DNA from: JAWXUD01 sp044432945
Lineage (GTDB): Bacteria > Cyanobacteriota > Vampirovibrionia > Gastranaerophilales > Gastranaerophilaceae
Length of the DNA stretch: 62,267 nt
Reading direction: 5' to 3'
NCBI GenBank assembly: GCA_044432945.1
Contig: JAWXUD010000007.1
Span: 1 to 62,267 of the forward strand
The position numbers and the translations under genes were made by a program. The stretch's first letter is position 1, and each line of letters opens with the position of its first letter. Below, piece after piece: positions 52,880 through 60,227 of this stretch. The notes beneath the pieces were generated by a model. The model was not told the origin of the DNA, ran no database searches, and was given only the letters and a program-made list of their open reading frames with translations.

Positions 52880-53425
52880 ATGAATATATTATCAGCAGAT
52901 GATAGTTTATTATTGATAATAGACGTACAAGAAAAATTAGTAGCAATGCTTGAAAAAGACATTATTGTTTCAAAAGCCGTAAAAGTAGCAGGAGCAGCAA
53001 AAATCCTAGGGATACCGACAATCGTTACTGAACAATATCCAAAAGGATTGGGTGCAACAGTTGAGCCATTAAAAACAGTTCTGGCAGAAGATACCGAAAT
53101 CGTAGAAAAAACAGCTTTTAACGCTTTGTTAGTTGAAGGAATGATTGAAAAAATCAAATCTTTTGGTAAAAAACAAGTAGTATTATTTGGTATAGAAACG
53201 CACATTTGCGTACACCAAACAGCTGCCGCATTATTAGAAGAAGGTTATGATGTTTATGTAATAAAAGACGCTTGTGCTAGTCGCTCAAAATACGAATTCA
53301 AAATGGGTATCGATGCTATGAAAGCCAATGGGGCAAAAATATCATGTGTTGAAATAACTTTATTTGAATGGTTAAAATCAGCTAAAAATCCGAATTTTAA
53401 AGAAGTTCAAGCATTGATAAAATAG
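52880..53425 (+). CDS. Isochorismatase family hydrolase
   Basis: A 181-residue cysteine hydrolase. The catalytic triad is readable: D in LLIIDVQEKLVAML (near residue 15), K in TEQYPKGLG (about 59), and the nucleophile C in VVLFGIETHICVHQTAAAL (about 112), with the following YVIKDACASR typical. Family members hydrolyse isochorismate, nicotinamide, N-carbamoyl amides and similar; the short length and context give no precise substrate. Nicotinamidase is possible given the NAD genes elsewhere in the window, but there is no direct support. It follows the receiver-GGDEF-like gene after 34 bp and is followed by a long palindrome. Confidence 0.85.
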   Translation: MNILSADDSLLLIIDVQEKLVAMLEKDIIVSKAVKVAGAAKILGIPTIVTEQYPKGLGATVEPLKTVLAEDTEIVEKTAFNALLVEGMIEKIKSFGKKQVVLFGIETHICVHQTAAALLEEGYDVYVIKDACASRSKYEFKMGIDAMKANGAKISCVEITLFEWLKSAKNPNFKEVQALIK

Positions 53426-53436
53426 TTTTAAATACT

Positions 53437-53485
53437 AATTATTCAAGAGGCGATTTTGTGAAACAAAATCGCCTCTTGAATAATT
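53437..53485. terminator. Long palindromic terminator after the isochorismatase-like gene
   Basis: A perfect inverted repeat with arms of 23 bp (core GAGGCGATTTTGT / ACAAAATCGCCTC) and a 3-nt loop, between convergent stops. The longest of the GGCGATTTT palindrome set. Confidence 0.85.
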
Positions 53486-53526
53486 CATTTTCTATACATC
53501 TAAAACAAAACCAATTATTATAAAAT

Positions 53527-54408
53527 TCAGACTACACTATTCAAATCTATTTCAATCTGCGATTTTAACTCATCTAATGAGGCAAACTTTCTCTCTGCCC
53601 TAATCATTTTTTCAAATTCAACTACCAAAATTTCACCATAAATATCTTTATCAAAATTTAAAATATGTACCTCAAAAACAATGTTTTCACCATCTACAGT
53701 CGGGCGACTACCAAAATTTGCAATTCCTTTACCATAATTCGTATCAACCTGATAAACCCCAAAAGGAATATTGATTAATTCATTTGGATACTCTATATTA
53801 GCCGTTTTATAACCAATTGTTCGACCAATTTGATTACCCTTTTTTATAATATTTGTTATTGAAAATTTTTTATTAAGCATATTATTAGCTTTTTCAATTT
53901 CACCAACTGACAAAATCCTTCTAATAACACTACTACTAATAATTTCATCATTATATCTCTGAGCATCTTGCTCAAAATATTCATAATTATATATTTGAGA
54001 AGATTCTCTTAAAAAAGATACATCACCTGACTTGTTATGCCCAAAGTTATGATTATACCCTGTAGATATGGCAACTGGTTCAAAATTCTTGATTAAAACA
54101 TTTTGCAAATAATCTTGAGCATTCATATTTTTCACATCGCAAAAATCAATTTCATACAAAAAATCAACGCCTAAACTAGCGATTTGCTCACGTCTATTTT
54201 CTCTTGTCAAAATATATTTTGGACATACTCCCCAAATCGTACAACAAGGGTGATCACTAAAAGTTATAATGGCTGATTTTGAATTATTAGCCCTCGCAAA
54301 ATCAACAGCTTGCATAATAACACTCTGATGAGCTAGATGCACCCCATCAAAATAACCAAGTGCTAGGCTTAAATTAGGATTGTAATTCAATTCAGTAAAT
54401 ATTTGCAT
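53527..54408 (-). CDS. ribF: Bifunctional riboflavin kinase/FAD synthetase
   Basis: Makes FMN and FAD from riboflavin. The 293-residue protein starts MQIFTELNYNPNLSLALGYF; an in-frame ATG 33 codons upstream lies in tandem repeats and is not family-like. The N-terminal FAD synthetase domain has ALGYFDGVHLAHQS (usual HxGH is HLAH here), and STGYNHNFGHNKSGDVSFL. The C-terminal flavokinase domain has IGRTIGYKTANIEYPNELIN (usual GFPTAN), FGVYQVDTNYGKGIANFGSR and ERKFASLDELKSQIEIDL. The gene is the only one on this part of the minus strand and lies directly downstream of the repeat-terminator region. Confidence 0.93.
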   Translation of the reverse strand: MQIFTELNYNPNLSLALGYFDGVHLAHQSVIMQAVDFARANNSKSAIITFSDHPCCTIWGVCPKYILTRENRREQIASLGVDFLYEIDFCDVKNMNAQDYLQNVLIKNFEPVAISTGYNHNFGHNKSGDVSFLRESSQIYNYEYFEQDAQRYNDEIISSSVIRRILSVGEIEKANNMLNKKFSITNIIKKGNQIGRTIGYKTANIEYPNELINIPFGVYQVDTNYGKGIANFGSRPTVDGENIVFEVHILNFDKDIYGEILVVEFEKMIRAERKFASLDELKSQIEIDLNSVV

Positions 54409-54444
54409 AATTTTATTATATCCCAAATATTTAAAGATAAATTT

Positions 54445-54626
54445 GTCAGATATGTAAGAACTGGCTTCGCCTGCAAAAAAACCCCTTATAGGGTGCTTGA
54501 GAAACAATCCAACATCGTCAGATATGTGAGAACTTGCTTTGCCTGCAAAAAAACCCCTATAGGGTGCTTGAGAAATAATCCAACATCGTCAGACATGTAA
54601 GAGCAGGCTTTGCCTGCAAAAAAAAA
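54445..54626 (-). repeat. 72-bp tandem repeats, each carrying a terminator-like hairpin
   Basis: Two full units and one partial unit start at 54445, 54517 and 54588 (period 72 and 71 bp). On the minus strand each unit holds a hairpin of the type ACCC-N-GGGGT followed by a run of T, then GCAGGC(G/A)AAGC, then TTAC-type sequence and TGACGATGTTGGATT. The third unit merges into the terminator of small-RNA candidate B. Thus several terminators lie in series between that RNA and ribF. In the third unit GCAGGCAAAGCCTGC is itself palindromic. No target-site duplication, transposase or spacer pattern; not a CRISPR. Confidence 0.8.
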
Positions 54627-54765
54627 CCCTATCTTAAAGATAGAGTTTGGAATTTTTTTTAATTAATTCCTCGTGTAGAAGGTTAGTGTGTAGTAGGTAG
54701 TGTGTGTAGTGTGTAGTGTGTTATATCTCGTATTTATTAAATTCTTTTTAGTTATCTGTGTCTTA
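54618..54765 (-). ncRNA. Small-RNA candidate B
   Basis: A predicted transcript of about 148 nt on the minus strand, from a start near 54765 to a hairpin (CTCTATCTT / AAGATAGGG) and 9-T tract ending near 54618. The 5' half is an A/C-rich stretch with many repeated CACAC/CTACAC units; the 3' half is nearly identical to candidate A, including an identical 28-nt segment with CGAGGAATTAATT, the GGAATT...AATTCC hairpin and the terminator. No ORF. The 5' parts are not alignable with confidence beyond CGAG-type and ACAC-type motifs. Possible functions: base-pairing regulator, protein sponge or terminator-linked RNA. Confidence 0.55.
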
Positions 54766-54771
54766 TATATC

Positions 54772-54824
54772 TATAAAGTATTTTTGAAGTATATAATTGC
54801 TATATATTATCAGTTTTGTTACAA
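54772..54824 (-). promoter_or_regulatory. Promoter of small-RNA candidate B (shared class)
   Basis: On the minus strand: TTGTAAC (54824-54818), 17 bp, GCAATT (54800-54795), 17 bp, TTTATA (54777-54772). The stretch from GCAATTATAT on matches the promoter at 23410 with 9 free bases and then 20 of 21 identical. The 228-bp piece from 54825 to the glnA promoter is very AT-rich; I see nothing else in it. Confidence 0.6.
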
Positions 54825-55052
54825 TTCTTTACATTTATAGGCTTAGATCGTGTATTAATAAGGATTTATAGAAATTTAATTTTGCTGTTTTTTTTTAATA
54901 TATTTTTCATTTTTGGAATATTTTTGGGTTAAAAAAATCATTTTTCAATAAATAATGCTCAAATATATAAAAATCGCATTCAAAAATAGATTTTTGACGA
55001 AGTTAATACGATTTTCAATTTGTATCTTAATGTAAATTTAATATCAAAATAC

Positions 55053-55081
55053 TTGACGAAATTAAAAAAAAGTATTGTAAT
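55053..55081 (+). promoter_or_regulatory. Promoter of glnA
   Basis: TTGACG (55053-55058), 17 bp, TGTAAT (55076-55081), about 34 nt before the ATG at 55115, with a GGGAGG ribosome site. An NtcA-type GTA-N8-TAC box is not properly formed. Confidence 0.5.
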
Positions 55082-55114
55082 AGATAAGTAAATTAGATTT
55101 ATTAGGGAGGTATT

Positions 55115-56479
55115 ATGACAGATTACAAGTATTTAAGATTAGATGAAAAGCAGTTTAGCGACACCGATATTAAAGGTTTGATAAAAGAACACAATATCAA
55201 ATTTATCAAACTACAATTCGTAGATATAAACGGTCAATCAAAAAATATGTCAGTGCCTGCAGAGCATATTGATAAGATTTTGGCTAACGAAATAATGCTA
55301 GATGGTTCATCAATTAAGGGTTTTAGAAGTATTGAAACATCAGATATGTTTTTCTATCCAGATAAAAATAGTTTTCAAATCCTACCTTGGCGAAACATTA
55401 ACGGTATCAACTCAGCACGATTAATTTGTGATATTCACAACGCCGATGGAACTCCTTTTGAAGGTTGTCCACGTTGTAATTTAAAAAGAATTATTAAAAA
55501 AGCTGAGCAATATGGATTTTCAATGAATATTGGACCAGAAGCAGAATTTTTCTTATTCAAAAAAGATGAACAAGGAAATCTAACAACAACTCCATCAGAT
55601 AAAGCTGGATATTATGATGCGGGTCCTGATGATTTGGGTGAAGATGTCCGTTCAGACATTGTGTTTACATTGCAAGAAATGGGGTTTGATATAGAAGCAT
55701 CGCATCACGAAGTTGCAGATGGTCAACACGAAGTCGATTTCAGATATGCCGATGTATTAACCGCAGCTGATAACGTTGCGACTTTTAAAATCGCAGTAAA
55801 AGCTATTGCAGCTTCACATGATTTGCATGCGACATTCATGCCAAAACCTATTTTTGGTATAAACGGTTCAGGAATGCACTGCAACGTTTCTTTGTTTAAA
55901 GATGGAAAAAATGCGTTTTATGATGAGAAATCAGAATTCCAACTAACTGATGTCGCAAAATATTCTATCGGAGGACTTTTACGCCATGTAAAAGGGATTA
56001 CGGCAGCACTAAACCCAACTGTAAACAGTTTTAAAAGACTTGTTCCAGGTTATGAAGCACCAGTTTATTTGGCTTGGTCATTAGCAAATAGAAGTGCTTT
56101 GGTTCGTGTACCAGCAAAACGTGGGAATGCAACAAGAATTGAATTACGTTCACCAGATCCATCTTGCAACCCATACATCGCTTTTGCTGCGATTTTAGAA
56201 GCCTGCTTAGATGGTGTTTGCAACAAAATCGATCCACCAGCACCAGTAGAAAGCAATATTTATAAACTTTCAACAAAAGAGCGTAAAAAACAACGTATCG
56301 ATTCACTACCAGGAAGTTTGGTTGAAGCTTTAGAAAACTTTGAAAAATCTCCAGTTGCTCAATCAGCTTTAGGTGAACATATTTATAAAGAATTTGTATC
56401 CGCAAAATATAAAGAATGGGATTCGTTTAGAACTTATGTATCAGGCTGGGAAATCGATAAATACTTAGAAAGATACTAA
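55115..56479 (+). CDS. glnA: Glutamine synthetase type I
   Basis: Main ammonium-assimilating enzyme (glutamate + NH3 + ATP to glutamine). The 454-residue protein has the beta-Grasp start FVDINGQSKNMSVPAEHI, the DGSSIKGF latch loop, IGPEAEFFLF with metal-binding Glu, GQHEVDF, the HATFMPKPIFGINGSGMHCNV-type ATP and metal block, and the late VKGITAALNPTVNSFKRLVP, NRSALVRVP region. The segment where GSI-beta enzymes carry the adenylylated Tyr reads NIYKLSTKERKKQRIDSLPG, as in the unadenylylated GSI-alpha (Firmicute and archaeal) subgroup, so feedback rather than adenylylation control is likely. Its own promoter lies upstream. Confidence 0.96.
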   Translation: MTDYKYLRLDEKQFSDTDIKGLIKEHNIKFIKLQFVDINGQSKNMSVPAEHIDKILANEIMLDGSSIKGFRSIETSDMFFYPDKNSFQILPWRNINGINSARLICDIHNADGTPFEGCPRCNLKRIIKKAEQYGFSMNIGPEAEFFLFKKDEQGNLTTTPSDKAGYYDAGPDDLGEDVRSDIVFTLQEMGFDIEASHHEVADGQHEVDFRYADVLTAADNVATFKIAVKAIAASHDLHATFMPKPIFGINGSGMHCNVSLFKDGKNAFYDEKSEFQLTDVAKYSIGGLLRHVKGITAALNPTVNSFKRLVPGYEAPVYLAWSLANRSALVRVPAKRGNATRIELRSPDPSCNPYIAFAAILEACLDGVCNKIDPPAPVESNIYKLSTKERKKQRIDSLPGSLVEALENFEKSPVAQSALGEHIYKEFVSAKYKEWDSFRTYVSGWEIDKYLERY

Positions 56480-56502
56480 CTTACAACTCATAAGATAATA
56501 AA

Positions 56503-56540
56503 GTAGGGGTTTTTTAGATTAATCTAAAAAACCCCTACTA
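56503..56540. terminator. Palindromic terminator after glnA
   Basis: AGTAGGGGTTTTTTAGAT / ATCTAAAAAACCCCTACT with a 2-nt loop, between the glnA stop and the convergent licD gene. Confidence 0.85.
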
Positions 56541-56557
56541 ACACATTTAAAAATAAT

Positions 56558-57475
56558 TTATTTTTTTATAATAGCCAATTCTTCTTCTGTATAAATACTT
56601 AAATCCTTATGATGAAAATGCATTCTTTTAGGAAATTTCATATAATCCCCATAAACATTTTTCAAGTATTTATCAGAATTATTAGGAACAAAAAATAACT
56701 TTCCCTCAAATTCCATCTCTTTTAAAGGGAGAAAATAATTAGTAGGATAAATCCATCTACGATGTCTTATATGATGAAAATCCAATCCCCAAACCAAATT
56801 CTCGCCAATTATGTCATCAAAACCATTAGGAAATAACATATCTTCTGCTTTAACAATTTCTTTTTGAAGCACTAACTTACTAACATTTTTTTTACTATTT
56901 TTAGTAATTTCCCTTCTTATACTTTTAAATTTCTTTTCAAATAAGAACAATTTAATCTTATTATTGTTTTTTGAAGATACATTATCATATGGAAAAATAT
57001 CAATAAATAAATTAGGGTATCCATTATAAAATATTTTAATAATATTGTTGCTACCATTTTCGATATAAGATTTTTTTGCATAAATCGTACTATCTGGCGT
57101 ATTATTTATAATCTCAATTATCCTATCATAATCCTTACGTAACATACCCAAATCAATATCATCATCCCACGGGATAAATCCTGAATGACGAACAGCCCCT
57201 ATTAGCGTACCAAAATCAAGCCAATATTGCAGGTCATTTTCACGACAAATCTTATCAAAACTCTGCAATATCTTCATAATATGACTCTGAATATTTCTAA
57301 ATTCACCTGTCGCCTTTGGTATCGTAGTCAAATCAGAATTCTTATATTTTTTAAACTGTTTGCTCAAGTTAATCTTAACCATTTTGATTTTTATCCCAAA
57401 CAAAACAACAAGCCTATGCGTATTACTATAATTTTCATCATAGTTTATAATCTTTTTAAAAATATCTTTCACCAA
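56558..57475 (-). CDS. LicD family phosphotransferase
   Basis: A 305-residue protein of the LicD/Fukutin-type nucleotidyl- or phospho-transferase fold. The key block YWLDFGTLIGAVRHSGFIPW DDDIDLGMLRKDYDRI-type region (about residues 95-125) has the G-T-L-I-G-A and D-D-D-I-D motifs that bind metal and donor. LicD of pathogens adds phosphocholine to surface glycans; homologues add glycerol-, ribitol- or other phosphates. The next gene makes CDP-activated donors, supporting a phospho-transferase onto a polysaccharide. The start is a TTG (57475) or a GTG three bases in, behind a GGGAG site. No membrane helix, so it would work in the cytoplasm. Confidence 0.85.
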   Translation of the reverse strand: MVKDIFKKIINYDENYSNTHRLVVLFGIKIKMVKINLSKQFKKYKNSDLTTIPKATGEFRNIQSHIMKILQSFDKICRENDLQYWLDFGTLIGAVRHSGFIPWDDDIDLGMLRKDYDRIIEIINNTPDSTIYAKKSYIENGSNNIIKIFYNGYPNLFIDIFPYDNVSSKNNNKIKLFLFEKKFKSIRREITKNSKKNVSKLVLQKEIVKAEDMLFPNGFDDIIGENLVWGLDFHHIRHRRWIYPTNYFLPLKEMEFEGKLFFVPNNSDKYLKNVYGDYMKFPKRMHFHHKDLSIYTEEELAIIKK

Positions 57476-57493
57476 TATCTCCCTCTTTCAATC

Positions 57494-57895
57494 TCAATCA
57501 AGAATTTTTTTCATCTGAGTACTTGAAATATGCTTAGTTCTTTGCAAATATTGAACCTCACAAATATCTGACAAATAATCAAATTCACCAACCCAATCAT
57601 CGCCCATAACAAAAATATCGACATTATTATCAATAATATCTTGACGTTTTTGCTCCCAACTATCTTCTTTTATAACCAAATCAACAAAATTTAAAGTTTC
57701 AATAATCTCTTTTCTCTTCTTAAAGCTATGAAATGATTTTTTATTCTTAATCTCATTAAACTCATCTGATGACACCCCGACAATAAGCCTATTACCTAAT
57801 AATGACGCTCGCCTTAAAATATTCCAATGTCCAAAATGAAATGTATCAAATGTCCCATATGTTATTATCGTTTTATTTTCATATCCTAATTTCAT
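57494..57895 (-). CDS. tagD: Glycerol-3-phosphate cytidylyltransferase-like (TagD family)
   Basis: A 133-residue nucleotidyltransferase that would activate glycerol 3-phosphate (or a similar phosphate) to CDP-glycerol. Start at ATG 57895 behind GAGGA: MKLGYENKTIITYGTFDTFH, where the HxGH motif reads FHFGHWN, followed by RRASLLGNRLIVGVS SDEFN-type sequence and the signature-like RTKHISSTQMKK (RTxGISTT). Its product would be the donor for the adjacent LicD (18 bp downstream). Other CDP-choline, CDP-ethanolamine or CDP-ribitol substrates are possible, since HFGH-type enzymes are promiscuous across the family. Confidence 0.88.
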   Translation of the reverse strand: MKLGYENKTIITYGTFDTFHFGHWNILRRASLLGNRLIVGVSSDEFNEIKNKKSFHSFKKRKEIIETLNFVDLVIKEDSWEQKRQDIIDNNVDIFVMGDDWVGEFDYLSDICEVQYLQRTKHISSTQMKKILD

Positions 57896-57956
57896 AAATT
57901 CCTCATATATTAAAGATACCATATAAAATAAAAAATGTATATTTTATTTAACAAAG

Positions 57957-57987
57957 TTAACATATGACATTTAATGTCATATGTTAA
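57957..57987. promoter_or_regulatory. Perfect 14-bp-arm palindrome, probable operator of the XRE regulator
   Basis: TTAACATATGACAT-TTA-ATGTCATATGTTAA, in the divergent gap between tagD and the XRE gene. It lies about 60 bp before the predicted -10 TATAAT (58042-58047) of the regulator. Such dyads are typical binding sites of XRE-type dimers, so autoregulation and control of the licD-tagD genes are plausible. A terminator is less likely in a divergent gap. Confidence 0.55.
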
Positions 57988-58066
57988 TCTTTAGGATATA
58001 GGCGTGCACTTTAATGCCGTTATTTAGGTTCGATTTTTATCTATAATCTAAAAGAAAGAGTTTATT

Positions 58067-58360
58067 ATGAAAACAAAAATATCGTTTGGCAATAACGTCA
58101 AAAAAATCAGAATTAGTAAGAATTTAACACAAGAACAACTTTCTGAAATGATTGAAATAGACTTACGTCAACTCGCAAGAATTGAGTCTGGAAATAGTTT
58201 TGTAACAGCTGAAACTTTAGAAAAAATTTGTATTACTCTACAAATACAACCCAAAGATTTATTTGATTATGACTTATTAAATAATAAAAAAAGTAATGAG
58301 TTTATTGAATTAGAAAAAAAATACAATCAAATAGATTTAAATATTCGAAAAAAATTATAA
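58067..58360 (+). CDS. XRE family regulator (interrupted by a frameshift at its end)
   Basis: A helix-turn-helix DNA-binding protein of 97 residues as read. The Cro/CI-type HTH lies at about residues 6-65 (VKKIRISKNLTQEQLSEMIE, DLRQLARIESGNSFVTAETL, EKICITLQIQPKDLF), followed by a linker and the helix EFIELEKKYNQIDLNIRKKL. The frame stops at TAA, but the -1 frame continues coherently to 58482. The break lies in CGAAAAAAATTATAA, at A_AAA_AAA, a slippery heptamer. It is divergent from tagD and downstream of a large palindrome. Whether the short or the extended protein is active is open. Confidence 0.8.
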   Translation: MKTKISFGNNVKKIRISKNLTQEQLSEMIEIDLRQLARIESGNSFVTAETLEKICITLQIQPKDLFDYDLLNNKKSNEFIELEKKYNQIDLNIRKKL

Positions 58361-58482
58361 AAACAGAACTTGAATTTGATTTTATAAACTTAGCCATAAA
58401 ATCATTAAAACAATCAAGAAGTTTAGAAAAATTAAAAAATATAATTACTGGCATCGAACTAATGCATAATAACAAATTTTAA
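58352..58482 (+). other. C-terminal extension of the XRE regulator in the -1 frame
   Basis: Continuing in the -1 frame after the A7 run gives 42 residues beginning IIKTELEFDFINLAIKSLKQ and ending LMHNNKF, a basic amphipathic helical tail that continues the preceding helix smoothly. A full protein of about 138 residues results. One missing A in the homopolymer, programmed slippage or sequencing error all fit. Confidence 0.6.
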
Positions 58483-58494
58483 GATTAAATTAAA

Positions 58495-58528
58495 ATCAAC
58501 GGGGCGAGATAAATCTCGCCCCGTTGAT
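58495..58528. terminator. GC-rich palindromic terminator
   Basis: ATCAACGGGGCGAGAT / ATCTCGCCCCGTTGAT with a 2-nt loop, between the XRE gene region and pepA (convergent). The most GC-rich hairpin of the window. Confidence 0.85.
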
Positions 58529-58545
58529 ATCCTTATAATTCACCT

Positions 58546-59946
58546 CTACTTTATCAAATAATTCAAAAGCGTTCTGACACCCGCACCAGTTGCTCCAGGA
58601 CAAAACTCATCTTTTGCATTATCAAAATATGCAGTACCAGCAATATCGATATGAGCCCATTTAATGTTTTCATCAACAAACTGTTTCAAGAACGTTCCTG
58701 CAGTGGAAGAACCACCCATTCTTGAACCAGTATTTTTCATATCAGCCACATCTGATTTTAGGCTTTTAAAATAATCTTCAAATAAAGGTAATTGCCAGAA
58801 TTTTTCACCAGAAGCATTACCCAATTCAATTATTTCAGAAATTAATTCATCATTATTACCCATAATTCCAGCAACAGAATTGCCTAAAGCGACAACAACA
58901 GCACCAGTCAACGTTGCAATATCAATAATTTCATCAACATTCAAATCACACGCATAAGTAATTGCATCAGCTAGAGTTAATCGACCTTCAGCATCTGTGT
59001 TATCAATTTCAATAGTTTTACCATTTTTAGCTGTTAAAATATCACCTGGTTTATAAGCACTGCCACTTGGCATATTTTCACACGCCGCAATAATCCCATT
59101 AACCTCAACATCAGGCAAAAGCTTTGATATAGCTTGCATCACACCTAACACAGCAGCCGCACCACACATGTCATGTTTCATCGTCAACATACCAGAAGCA
59201 GGCTTGAGGTCCAATCCGCCTGAGTCAAAACACACACCTTTTCCAATAATTGCAATCCTTTTTTTAGGATTTTGAGGCACATAACTCATGTGAATAAAAC
59301 GAGGAGGCTCAGCACTACCCTGTGCCACACCCAAATACGCACCCATCTTCATATCCTTAATTTGATTTTCATCAAATATAGAAACCTTTAATCCTTCAAT
59401 ACTTGAAGCAATTTCGGCAAGCTTTGTTGGCGTAGCATATTGAGCAGGCTCGTTTGCTATATCACGAGCTGTTTTCAATGCTTGAGCAAATGTTTCTCCC
59501 TCATCTAAACCTTTTTGAGAAAAATTTATGAACGCTATTTCTTCAATTTTTTCAGGTTTTTCTGATTTGTACTTATCAAACGAATAATCAGCAATAGCAA
59601 GACCAATCACTGCTTCTTTGGCAAATTTTTCTTCTAGATTAAAATCAAAACAAGCTTTTTTAGCTTTAATTTGTTGCAATTTTTTCATCACTTTAGAACA
59701 AGCAAAACGCATTTTATCGGCATTAAATTCAGATTTTTCACCTAATCCAACAACCAAAATTTTATCTTGTGGCAACTGACCTAACGTATGAATAACATAA
59801 GTTTCACCCAACTTCCCTTCAAAATTATCTTTTTCTATCGCAAATTTGTTTGCAATCTCTTGAGAACTCATCTCATCTCTAAACTTGTTAATAACAAGCA
59901 CATCAGCTGAATAATTTGTCACATCTTGAATAATCTTAATATCCAT
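58546..59946 (-). CDS. pepA: Leucyl aminopeptidase (M17 family)
   Basis: A 466-residue cytoplasmic metalloexopeptidase of the cytosol aminopeptidase family. The C-terminal catalytic domain has VCFDSGGLDLKPASGMLTMK, DMCGAAAVLGV, IIAACENMPSG, KTIEIDNTDAEGRLTLADAI with the metal-binding Asp/Glu, and EKFWQLPLFEDYFKSLKSDV and the end LLNYLIK. The N-terminal domain (1-150) is shorter and diverged. It releases N-terminal amino acids from peptides in the cell, consistent with the peptide importer at 7.5-11.4 kb, though the pairing is only functional inference. Its promoter region is divergent to rny, with a TTTGCA-N17-TATAAT possible. Hexameric enzyme by family. Confidence 0.94.
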   Translation of the reverse strand: MDIKIIQDVTNYSADVLVINKFRDEMSSQEIANKFAIEKDNFEGKLGETYVIHTLGQLPQDKILVVGLGEKSEFNADKMRFACSKVMKKLQQIKAKKACFDFNLEEKFAKEAVIGLAIADYSFDKYKSEKPEKIEEIAFINFSQKGLDEGETFAQALKTARDIANEPAQYATPTKLAEIASSIEGLKVSIFDENQIKDMKMGAYLGVAQGSAEPPRFIHMSYVPQNPKKRIAIIGKGVCFDSGGLDLKPASGMLTMKHDMCGAAAVLGVMQAISKLLPDVEVNGIIAACENMPSGSAYKPGDILTAKNGKTIEIDNTDAEGRLTLADAITYACDLNVDEIIDIATLTGAVVVALGNSVAGIMGNNDELISEIIELGNASGEKFWQLPLFEDYFKSLKSDVADMKNTGSRMGGSSTAGTFLKQFVDENIKWAHIDIAGTAYFDNAKDEFCPGATGAGVRTLLNYLIK

Positions 59947-60155
59947 TTTTTCTCCTTTTAAAATATCAAATATAATTATAACACTTTTTCGATAATTTGC
60001 AAATCAGTCTTTTGTCTTATATAGCAATAGTTTCTACTGAAAAAAATTTCTTATATACAAATGAGAATTTATGTGTTACAATATTCACAGATGTAGTAGA
60101 GAAATATTTTTTGGAAATATATGCAATAAAATGAATTTAAATTAAATTTAGATGC

Positions 60156-60181
60156 TGTTCGATAGGTAAATGTATCGAACA
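60156..60181 (+). other. Hairpin in the rny leader
   Basis: TGTTCGATA / TATCGAACA with an 8-nt loop, 47 bp before the rny ATG. It may be a site through which RNase Y regulates its own mRNA, but this is only a suggestion. The remaining gap (59947-60155) is AT-rich with nothing else recognisable. Confidence 0.35.
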
Positions 60182-60227
60182 TTGCTTGTATTATTAAAAG
60201 ATAGAAAAGGATAAGGTAAAAAACTTT

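Noticed and set aside
54409..54507. An N-terminal extension of RibF (33 residues, HPIRGFFAGEASSYISD type)
   Set aside because: The frame runs through the 72-bp tandem repeat by chance and does not match the family start; MQIFTELNYNPNLSL is the correct start.
54445..54626. CRISPR array
   Set aside because: Units are contiguous 72-bp repeats without unique spacers, and no cas genes occur.
55022..55035. NtcA box before glnA
   Set aside because: The nearest match GTA-N8-TAA lacks the final C and is too far from the -10.
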